From contig JAUNSQ010000024.1 of the NCBI GenBank assembly GCA_030539135.1, forward strand, positions 3,124-13,817: a DNA stretch of 10,694 nt. Reading direction: 5' to 3'. Below the pieces are notes generated by a model. That model was not told where the DNA came from. It saw only the letters and a program-made list of their open reading frames with translations, and searched no databases. The position numbers and the translations under genes are program-made. The DNA comes from Synergistaceae bacterium. Lineage in GTDB: Bacteria > Synergistota > Synergistia > Synergistales > Synergistaceae. Shown here piece by piece: positions 6,489 through 10,694 of the stretch (positions are counted from its first letter, which is position 1; every line of letters begins with the position of its first letter).

Positions 6489-7088
6489 TTACTTAGCTTC
6501 GATTATAAAACGCGAGAAGCGGCGGACCTGCATGTTTTCGCCAATCTTCGCGATATTCTCGATGAGCAGATCCTTGATCTTTACGTTGGGGTCGCGGACG
6601 TATTTCTGCTCAAGCAGACAGTAGTCCTCATAGAACTTATTAATGCGGCCCTCTGCGATCTTGTCGAGCATCTTCTCGGGCTTGCCCTCTTCGCGAGCCT
6701 GAGCCATGATGACTTCTTTCTCATGCTCGATGACTTCCGCGGGAACGTCTTCCGGCTTGATGTATTCCGGATTAGCCGCCGCGATATGCATCGCTATCTC
6801 ATGTCCAAGAAGTTTGAACTCGTCTGTGCGGGCGACGAAGTCTGTCTCGCAGTTCAGCTCAAGAAGCACGCCAAGTTTAGCGTTGCTGTGGATATAGCTG
6901 AAAATAGCTCCTTGGGATGCGTTGCGTTCGGCCTTCTTGGCCGCCTTTGCCAGCCCCTTCTCACGAAGAAGGTCTACCGCTTTTTCTATCTCTCCGCCGC
7001 ATTCGACGAGAGCTTTTTTGCAGTCCATCATTCCGACGGACGTGCGCGCGCGAAGTTCGGCGACGAGCGCCGCTGTGATATCTGCCAT
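6489..7088 (-). CDS. tsf: Translation elongation factor Ts, short form
   Basis: EF-Ts is the nucleotide exchange factor that removes GDP from EF-Tu. The N-terminal UBA-like domain includes LVAELRARTSVGMMDCKKAL (8-27); the EF-Tu-contacting core has NCETDFVART (79-88). At 199 residues it is like the short EF-Ts of Thermus and cyanobacteria, and lacks much of the extra C-terminal material of the ~280-residue Escherichia coli protein. The ribosome site AAGGAG (7099-7104) lies inside the last codons of rpsB; one base separates the rpsB stop codon from the ATG, so translation is probably coupled. A strong terminator follows. Confidence 0.97.
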   Translation of the reverse strand: MADITAALVAELRARTSVGMMDCKKALVECGGEIEKAVDLLREKGLAKAAKKAERNASQGAIFSYIHSNAKLGVLLELNCETDFVARTDEFKLLGHEIAMHIAAANPEYIKPEDVPAEVIEHEKEVIMAQAREEGKPEKMLDKIAEGRINKFYEDYCLLEQKYVRDPNVKIKDLLIENIAKIGENMQVRRFSRFIIEAK

Positions 7089-7089
7089 A

Positions 7090-7929
7090 TTAGTTACTCT
7101 CCTTCCAGCCCTTCTGCTCTTCGATAGCCTTATTGACGGCCTTGTCGCCCTCTTCGACTACCGGTTCCAGATGCTCAGGGACCTCGTTTATAACTGCCTC
7201 GGCCGCTTCGGCCTCGACAGGAGCCTCTTCTTCAACTTTAGAATCCTGTCCCTGACGGCCTTCGATGAAAGCGTCGGACATAAGTCCTACGATAAGCTCG
7301 ATCGCGCGGATAGCGTCGTCGTTGCCCGGAATCGGATAGTCGATGAAGTCAGGGTCGCAGTTCGTGTCAACGATAGCGATGACAGGGATATTGAGCTTGC
7401 GGGCCTCGAGGATAGCGTTCGCCTCACGGCGCGGGTCGATGACGAACATCGCGTCTGGCGTATTCTTCATATCCTTGATGCCGGAGAGGTACTTCTCCAG
7501 TTTCGCGCGGACCTTGCGCATCTGGACGACCTCTTTCTTAGGATACTTGTTGATCGTTCCGTCTTCTTCCATCGTCTGGAGCTCGACCATGCGCATGACG
7601 CGCTTGCGGATCGTTCCAAAGTTCGTGAGAAGTCCGCCGAGCCAGCGCTGGTTGATGTAATACTGTCCGGCTTTGAGAGCTTCATCGTGGATAGGCTCCT
7701 GGGCCTGGCGCTTTGTCCCTACGAAAAGGATGCTTCCGCCCGACTTGGAGACCTCACGGACGAAATCATAGGCTTTCTCAAGCCCTTTGACCGTCTTCTG
7801 AAGGTCGATGATATAGATACCGTTGCGTTCCGTGAAGATGAATGGCTTCATCTTCGGGTTCCAGCGCCTGGTCTGATGTCCAAAATGGACGCCGCACTCA
7901 AGCAGCTGTTTCATACTTACTACTCCCAT
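7090..7929 (-). CDS. rpsB: 30S ribosomal protein S2
   Basis: S2 binds late in assembly to the 30S subunit between head and body. The protein of 279 residues carries the two family signatures: LLECGVHFGHQTRRWNPKM (9-27) and the later PDAMFVIDPRREANAILEA...NIPVIAIVDTNCDPD block. NQRWLGGLLTNF lies between them. From about residue 232 an acidic, Ala/Val/Glu-rich tail of roughly 45 residues extends past the conserved core. The ATG at 7929 is set by AGGAGGG (7937-7943) 7 bases upstream; the open frame continues 21 codons further, but those overlap the structured leader. Two promoters and a foldable 5' leader precede it, and tsf follows with a 1-base gap, as in most bacteria. Confidence 0.97.
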   Translation of the reverse strand: MGVVSMKQLLECGVHFGHQTRRWNPKMKPFIFTERNGIYIIDLQKTVKGLEKAYDFVREVSKSGGSILFVGTKRQAQEPIHDEALKAGQYYINQRWLGGLLTNFGTIRKRVMRMVELQTMEEDGTINKYPKKEVVQMRKVRAKLEKYLSGIKDMKNTPDAMFVIDPRREANAILEARKLNIPVIAIVDTNCDPDFIDYPIPGNDDAIRAIELIVGLMSDAFIEGRQGQDSKVEEEAPVEAEAAEAVINEVPEHLEPVVEEGDKAVNKAIEEQKGWKESN

Positions 7930-7954
7930 TGTGAATCCCTCCTGTTTTTTCCTC

Positions 7955-8010
7955 CAGATACTTCGCCCTCCGCAACCACCTTTCGGCAACAATTACGAAG
8001 TCCATATCTG
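7955..8010 (-). promoter_or_regulatory. Structured rpsB leader, candidate S2 autoregulatory element
   Basis: In the mRNA, CAGATA (8010-8005) pairs with TATCTG (7960-7955) and CTTCG (8000-7996) with CGAAG (7965-7961), separated on one side only by a 4-base bulge. The enclosed ~30 bases contain a small GCC-GAAA-GGU hairpin with a GNRA-type loop. The stem ends 11 bases before the ribosome site. S2 is known to repress its own operon through the leader in Escherichia coli; that the same happens here is inference. Confidence 0.5.
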
Positions 8011-8032
8011 TGTGTGATTTACACCGCTCCTG

Positions 8033-8062
8033 AGTATAACACAGTATCCGAAATTTGCGCAA
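8033..8062 (-). promoter_or_regulatory. rpsB proximal promoter P1
   Basis: TTGCGC (8062-8057), 18 bp and TATACT (8038-8033) on the minus strand. The predicted start near 8026 places the whole leader stem at 8010-7955 in the transcript. Confidence 0.6.
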
Positions 8063-8066
8063 GGAA

Positions 8067-8095
8067 ATTATAGAAAACTGTTAACACCTGTTTAA
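8067..8095 (-). promoter_or_regulatory. rpsB distal promoter P2
   Basis: TTAAAC (8095-8090), an ideal 17-bp spacer and a perfect TATAAT (8072-8067) on the minus strand. The -35 box is weak-to-moderate. Together with P1 it forms a tandem pair, common for ribosomal protein operons. Confidence 0.65.
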
Positions 8096-8161
8096 CGTGA
8101 AAATTACAAGAGCGCGCTTTTAACCCTAGTTATGAGACAACATAGCGCCCTGGTGACGAGA

Positions 8162-9415
8162 TCACAATTCTAAGCTATCTTCGTTTAATAGAAAATCATA
8201 AATACTCATAGTCACAATACCGTCTTCATCTCGTCTGGGACTTATAACATCTTTTACAACAACGATTTTTTTAAAAGAATCGTGGATATTTACAAGGGAT
8301 TCCTTTTCTCGCCTGACCTTTTCTTCGTCAGGCAAGTCAAATGCAGATTGGACATAATATCTTCTACTGCCGAGATTAGCTACAAAATCTATTTCCAAGC
8401 GTTTTTTTTCTTGTTTCCCATCTTCAGTTTTTCCTCTTTTCTGAACAACTCCCACATCTATATGAAAGCCTCTGTGCCTCAGTTCGTTATAAATAATATT
8501 CTCCATCAAATGAGTTTCTTCTACTTGCCTGAACCCAAGCCTCGCATTGCGAAGCCCCACGTCTTCAAAATAATATTTAAGCGGAGAACCTATATATTTT
8601 CGCCCTTTCACATCATATCTGCTAGCTTCATTAACAATAAAAGCATCCTTCAAGTACTCGATATACTGCCTGATCGTATTCAAGCTGACATCAGATTTGA
8701 TTGCGCTTTTGAAAGTCGCCTGTATCTTTGGAGGATTAGTTAGAGAACCAATTGCCGAAGCTAAGATGTTTATTAAATCGTTGAGCTCTTGCAGCTTTTC
8801 AATATTGTTCCTCTCTAAAATATCCTTAATGTACGTCTCTTCAAACAATCTGCTCAGATAGTTTATCTTTTGTGCTTCAGACTTCATAGTCAAAACAAGC
8901 GGCAACCCACCATAAGTCACATAGTCCGACCAACCACGATACTCGTCGCCGTCATACGCATTCATAAACTCTTTAAAAGTCAACGGGTACACATGGACTT
9001 CGTCTCCTCTGCCACGAAATTCCGTAATAATATCTCTGGACAAAAATCTGGAATTGCTGCCTGTTACATATATATCGGCGTTTGATATGTGCAATAGAGA
9101 ATTTAGCGCCTCTTCAAAATCCTCCAGCATCTGCACTTCATCTAAAAGCATAAAGTATTTCTTTTTATCAACAATTAACGACTCAATATAGTCTAACAAA
9201 ACATCTGGGTCACGGTATTGCTTATTTTTACGCTGATCAAGCTCAATGGATATTATATGGTTCTCGTCTACCCCGCTGTTTATTAGATAATCCTTAAAAA
9301 TTTTAAAAATCAAATATGATTTACCACATCTTCTAATGCCGGTTATCACTTTAACTAACCCATTGTCCATACGACTTATAAGCGATTTCAGATAATAATC
9401 TCTTTTGATTTCCAT
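8162..9415 (-). CDS. AAA-type ATPase with DUF4143 C-terminal domain
   Basis: This protein of 417 residues belongs to the widespread AAA_14/DUF4143 ATPases, whose cellular role is not established. The N-terminal P-loop domain has Walker A GIRRCGKS (26-33), Walker B FMLLDEVQ (88-95), a sensor-like YVTGSNSRFLS (116-126) and TYGGLPLVL (167-175). The DUF4143 part follows (~195-350), with NTIRQYIEYLKDAFIV (246-261) and YYFEDVGLRNA (281-291). The C-terminal ENIIYNELRHRG ... LEIDFVA ... YYVQ pattern resembles a restriction-nuclease-like fold with Gln where a catalytic Lys would stand. The ATG at 9415 has GGAGG 5 bases upstream and gives the usual family N-terminus; an ATG at 9448 with an AGGGG upstream would add 11 residues. 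It is visibly more AT-rich than its neighbours, suggesting transfer. I see no terminator before rpsB, so its transcript may enter that operon. Confidence 0.88.
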   Translation of the reverse strand: MEIKRDYYLKSLISRMDNGLVKVITGIRRCGKSYLIFKIFKDYLINSGVDENHIISIELDQRKNKQYRDPDVLLDYIESLIVDKKKYFMLLDEVQMLEDFEEALNSLLHISNADIYVTGSNSRFLSRDIITEFRGRGDEVHVYPLTFKEFMNAYDGDEYRGWSDYVTYGGLPLVLTMKSEAQKINYLSRLFEETYIKDILERNNIEKLQELNDLINILASAIGSLTNPPKIQATFKSAIKSDVSLNTIRQYIEYLKDAFIVNEASRYDVKGRKYIGSPLKYYFEDVGLRNARLGFRQVEETHLMENIIYNELRHRGFHIDVGVVQKRGKTEDGKQEKKRLEIDFVANLGSRRYYVQSAFDLPDEEKVRREKESLVNIHDSFKKIVVVKDVISPRRDEDGIVTMSIYDFLLNEDSLEL

Positions 9416-9433
9416 GGCATCCTCCAACTCATT

Positions 9434-9465
9434 GAACAATATGGGCATTTGTGCCCCTTTTGTTC
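9434..9465. promoter_or_regulatory. 32-bp interrupted palindrome at the start of the DUF4143 transcript
   Basis: GAACAA (9434-9439) pairs with TTGTTC (9460-9465) and GGGCA (9443-9447) with TGCCC (9452-9456), with symmetric 3-base gaps and a TTTG centre. It starts 4 bp downstream of the -10 box and covers the predicted transcription start and the alternative ATG at 9448 with its ribosome site. It could be an operator or an mRNA hairpin hiding that start. Confidence 0.55.
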
Positions 9466-9468
9466 ATC

Positions 9469-9474
9469 ATTATA
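9469..9474 (-). promoter_or_regulatory. Candidate -10 box for the DUF4143 gene
   Basis: A perfect TATAAT lies on the minus strand 54 bp before the chosen start codon. No good -35 box is visible 16-18 bp upstream, so a weak or activator-dependent promoter is possible. Confidence 0.45.
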
Positions 9475-9525
9475 CGCTTTTCATCGTGAGATTACTAGAA
9501 AGGGAAAAATTAGGCAACACATAAC

Positions 9526-9550
9526 AAAAACCGCCCCAATTATGAGGCGG
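9526..9550 (-). terminator. Terminator of the tRNA-Ser pair
   Basis: On the minus strand CCGCCTC, loop ATAATT and GGGGCGG form a 7-bp stem with one wobble, followed by TTTTTGTT. It lies about 42 bp beyond the 3' end of tRNA-Ser(CGA) and separates the tRNAs from the ATPase gene. Confidence 0.8.
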
Positions 9551-9591
9551 CAGACTTCATAAAATATAAAAATAATTTCATTAGACAAATA

Positions 9592-9684
9592 TGGCGGAGA
9601 GGGTGGGATTTGAACCCACGTGACAGCTCATCACCGCCAAGACGATTTCGAGTCGCCCGCCTTCGACCACTCGGCCACCCCTCC
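9592..9684 (-). tRNA. tRNA-Ser(CGA)
   Basis: The 93-nt minus-strand sequence including an encoded CCA forms a class II tRNA. Acceptor arm GGAGGGG (9684-9678) pairs with CCTCTCC; the anticodon stem GGCGA/TCGTC encloses CTCGAAA with anticodon CGA (reads UCG). A long variable arm, characteristic of serine tRNAs, contains GTGA/TCAC. The T arm is GTGGG-TTCAAAT-CCCAC. It is the second of two serine tRNAs in one transcript. Confidence 0.96.
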
Positions 9685-9704
9685 GTAAAACTATTTGATA
9701 AGAT

Positions 9705-9793
9705 TGGCGGAGAGTAGAGGATTTGAACCTCTGGTGGCTTGTGACCACAAACGGCTTCCAACCGTTCACCATAGACCTCTCGGACAACTCTCC
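9705..9793 (-). tRNA. tRNA-Ser(GGA)
   Basis: The 89-nt minus-strand sequence with encoded CCA has acceptor GGAGAGT (9793-9787) pairing with ACTCTCC, and anticodon stem AACGG/CCGTT around TTGGAAG, giving anticodon GGA (reads UCC and UCU). The long variable arm GTGGTCACAAGCCAC and T arm AGAGG-TTCAAAT-CCTCT agree with a class II serine tRNA. It lies 20 bp upstream of tRNA-Ser(CGA). Confidence 0.96.
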
Positions 9794-9805
9794 GCAACGA
9801 TGGGC

Positions 9806-9834
9806 ATTATAACTTATTGCCCTACTGATGTCAA
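9806..9834 (-). promoter_or_regulatory. Perfect-consensus promoter of the tRNA-Ser operon
   Basis: TTGACA (9834-9829), exactly 17 bp, TATAAT (9811-9806): both boxes and spacing match the sigma-70 consensus fully. The discriminator after the -10 box begins GCCC, the GC-rich type linked to stringent control of stable RNA genes. The predicted start is about 6 bases before the mature tRNA 5' end. Confidence 0.92.
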
Positions 9835-9845
9835 AACATTGCGGC

Positions 9846-10298
9846 CTATTTCACCCGTTTATTCTCAAAGAACTTTCTCAGCATATCGGAGCATTCATCG
9901 GCGAGTATACCTGAGATGACCTCGCACTTGTGATACATCCTCGGGTCGCGCGGGATATCATACAGGGAGCCGACGCCACCGGCCTTTGGGTCGAAAGCGC
10001 CGAATACGATACGCTCCATTCTGCATTGAACGATAGCCCCCGCGCACATCACGCAGGGTTCGAGCGTAACGTAGATAGTACAGCCGTCAAACCGCCAGCT
10101 GTTCAAAACTTTTGCGGCCTCGGTCATCGCCGCCATCTCCGCGTGCATGAACGGAGAGTTTTCTGCGCCGCGCATGTTGCGGCCACGCCCAATGACCTCC
10201 CCGCCGCGGGCGACCACAGCGCCGATCGGGATCTCGCCAAGCGCATAAGCCCTCTCCGCTTCTGCCAGCGCTTCTTTCATAAAACGCAAATCATCCAT
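9846..10298 (-). CDS. tadA: tRNA-specific adenosine-34 deaminase
   Basis: TadA deaminates the wobble adenosine of tRNA-Arg(ACG) to inosine, so one tRNA can read CGU, CGC and CGA. The 150-residue protein has the cytidine/deoxycytidylate deaminase zinc site: HAE at 52-54 (His52 ligand, Glu54 proton shuttle) and PCVMC at 81-85 (Cys82 and Cys85 ligands). PIGAVV (24-29) near the N-terminus and FGAFDPKAGGVGSL after the zinc site are typical of TadA. The ATG at 10298 has only a distant GGGGG (10310-10314) as ribosome site. The gene is divergent from tRNA-Arg(CCG) and lies 52 bp before the tRNA-Ser pair; no terminator is visible in that gap. Confidence 0.95.
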   Translation of the reverse strand: MDDLRFMKEALAEAERAYALGEIPIGAVVARGGEVIGRGRNMRGAENSPFMHAEMAAMTEAAKVLNSWRFDGCTIYVTLEPCVMCAGAIVQCRMERIVFGAFDPKAGGVGSLYDIPRDPRMYHKCEVISGILADECSDMLRKFFENKRVK

Positions 10299-10302
10299 CT
10301 AT

Positions 10303-10332
10303 CTGGCAACCCCCATACAAATATGGTATACT
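10303..10332 (+). promoter_or_regulatory. Candidate tRNA-Arg promoter
   Basis: CTGGCA (10303-10308), 18 bp and TATACT (10327-10332) precede the tRNA. A small palindrome CCATA-CAAA-TATGG (10313-10326) fills the spacer. The predicted start near 10339 leaves a short 5' leader for RNase P removal. Confidence 0.5.
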
Positions 10333-10349
10333 TCCTCTGTTTGACGCTT

Positions 10350-10426
10350 GTGCCTGTAGCTCAGCTGGATAGAGTGCCGCCCTCCGGAGGCGAAGGTCTG
10401 GGGTTCGAATCCCCACAGGCACGCCA
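10350..10426 (+). tRNA. tRNA-Arg(CCG)
   Basis: The 77-nt sequence with encoded CCA folds as a class I tRNA. Acceptor GTGCCTG (10350-10356) pairs with CAGGCAC (10416-10422), discriminator G, CCA. The anticodon stem CCGCC/GGCG region encloses CTCCGGA with anticodon CCG (reads CGG). The T arm is TGGGG-TTCGAAT-CCCCA (10399-10415). It stands immediately upstream of the SRP RNA gene on the same strand. Confidence 0.96.
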
Positions 10427-10440
10427 GTCAATTTGTTGAT

Positions 10441-10446
10441 TATAAT
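10441..10446 (+). promoter_or_regulatory. Candidate -10 box for ffs
   Basis: A perfect TATAAT lies 14 bp past the tRNA-Arg CCA end. The predicted start near 10453 matches the beginning of the extended terminal helix of the SRP RNA. The -35 region would fall inside the tRNA acceptor stem and matches poorly, so co-transcription with tRNA-Arg remains possible. Confidence 0.45.
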
Positions 10447-10462
10447 CCATAGAGTGTTTTTT

Positions 10463-10571
10463 GTCGGGGGCCCAGTCCCATGCGGCGGAAATCCGCGAAC
10501 CTTGTCAGGTCCGGAAGGAAGCAGCAATAAACGGAAACTTCCGGGTGCCATGGGAGCGCTGGGTCTCCGAC
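10463..10571 (+). ncRNA. ffs: Small bacterial signal recognition particle RNA (4.5S-type)
   Basis: This RNA pairs with Ffh protein to target ribosomes making membrane proteins to FtsY and the translocon. The diagnostic apical domain, GTCAGGTCCGGAAGGAAGCA (10504-10523), includes the GGAA tetraloop at 10513-10516 and the asymmetric loop bound by the Ffh M domain. The two ends pair in steps: GTCGG (10463-10467) with CCGAC (10567-10571), CCCAG with CTGGG, TCCCATG with CATGGGA. The length near 110 nt and single rod shape show the short form without Alu domain. Mature ends are estimated from pairing. Confidence 0.96.
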
Positions 10572-10597
10572 AAAAGGCACTCTTTTTATTTATTTTT
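10567..10597 (+). terminator. ffs terminator formed by the extended terminal helix
   Basis: The 3' strand CCGACAAAAGGCACTCT (10567-10583) pairs along its whole length with AGAGTGTTTTTTGTCGG (10451-10467), 17 bp with two G-T wobbles, and is followed by a T-rich run TTTTATTTATTTTT (10584-10597). No separate local hairpin is visible, so the closing helix of the RNA itself seems to serve as the terminator stem. Confidence 0.6.
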
Positions 10598-10694
10598 ACA
10601 AAATTTAATTTATCTCTCCTGCGTGGAACATATATACAAATTCTGTGTAACGTATGTGTAACATCCGAAACATTTACTTCCGAGATGAAATTTA
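10598..10694. other. Gene-free AT-rich stretch at window end
   Basis: I see no gene here. An 8-bp direct repeat TGTGTAAC occurs at 10644-10651 and 10655-10662, 11 bp apart. An ATG at 10685 could start a plus-strand gene beyond the window, but there is no clear ribosome site before it. Confidence 0.4.

Noticed and set aside
6922..8073. Long plus-strand open frame (383 codons) opposite rpsB and tsf
   Set aside because: It lies antisense to two certain genes in a codon-biased GC-rich region and has no recognisable domain, so it is a shadow frame.
9592..9684. tRNA-Ser(CGA) as attachment site of an integrated element carrying the ATPase
   Set aside because: I looked for a repeat of the tRNA 3' end near 8100-8165 and saw none; there is no integrase in the window.
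9846..10426. tadA adjacent to tRNA-Arg as enzyme-substrate pairing
   Set aside because: TadA acts on tRNA-Arg with anticodon ACG; the neighbour here has CCG, with no adenosine at position 34, so adjacency is not a substrate link.
9930..10551. Open frames across tadA, tRNA-Arg and the SRP RNA
   Set aside because: They run through a certain protein gene on the other strand or through structured RNA genes.
1..10694. CRISPR array, toxin-antitoxin pair or defence system
   Set aside because: No regularly spaced repeats and no small two-gene toxin-antitoxin layout were found; the only accessory gene is the single DUF4143 ATPase.

Overview
The window is an ordinary-looking bacterial chromosomal housekeeping region with one probable acquired gene. 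The main gene products are recognisable: PcrA-type helicase, long-form HPF, a class I aminotransferase, a Cca-type tRNA nucleotidyltransferase, RRF, UMP kinase, EF-Ts, ribosomal protein S2, a DUF4143 ATPase and TadA. RNA genes are two tRNA-Ser, one tRNA-Arg and the small (Alu-less) SRP RNA. The mix of fairly GC-rich genes, frequent ATA isoleucine codons, small SRP RNA, short-form EF-Ts and the rpsB-tsf-pyrH-frr order fits a Gram-negative anaerobe of the Synergistota type (Cloacibacillus/Synergistes-like). That placement is a guess from impression; no taxonomic comparison was run.

Layout. Positions 1-1535 (minus) hold the first 511 codons of a UvrD/PcrA helicase whose end lies outside the window. 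Upstream of it on the same strand, behind an intrinsic terminator, is hpf (1633-2178). hpf is divergent from a PLP aminotransferase (2359-3522, plus), and a 10-bp inverted repeat is laid exactly across the two -35 boxes. The aminotransferase converges on cca (3546-4781, minus), and its terminator hairpin overlaps the last codons of cca. Between cca and frr is about 250 bp of repeat-like DNA: a 129-bp element with 12-bp perfect terminal inverted repeats and an internal hairpin, plus a diverged partial copy. Then, all on the minus strand and transcribed towards position 1, come rpsB (7929-7090), tsf (7088-6489), a terminator, pyrH (6404-5694) and frr (5585-5028). This is the classic translation/cell-growth cluster, driven by two tandem promoters and a structured leader in front of rpsB. 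An AT-rich DUF4143 ATPase gene (8162-9415, minus) is inserted between that cluster and the tRNA-Ser pair. The pair (GGA then CGA, minus) has its own textbook promoter and terminator. tadA (9846-10298, minus) is divergent from tRNA-Arg(CCG) and the SRP RNA gene ffs (plus). The last ~100 bp show no gene.

Functionally almost everything serves translation: S2, EF-Ts and RRF act in the ribosome cycle, HPF in ribosome hibernation, Cca and TadA in tRNA maturation, three tRNAs in decoding, SRP RNA in membrane targeting, and UMP kinase in supplying pyrimidine nucleotides. I did not find a novel multi-gene system. The items most worth a second look are regulatory or repeat structures: the shared operator-like palindrome between hpf and the aminotransferase, the TIR-bounded element near frr, the rpsB leader fold, and the palindrome at the start of the DUF4143 transcript.
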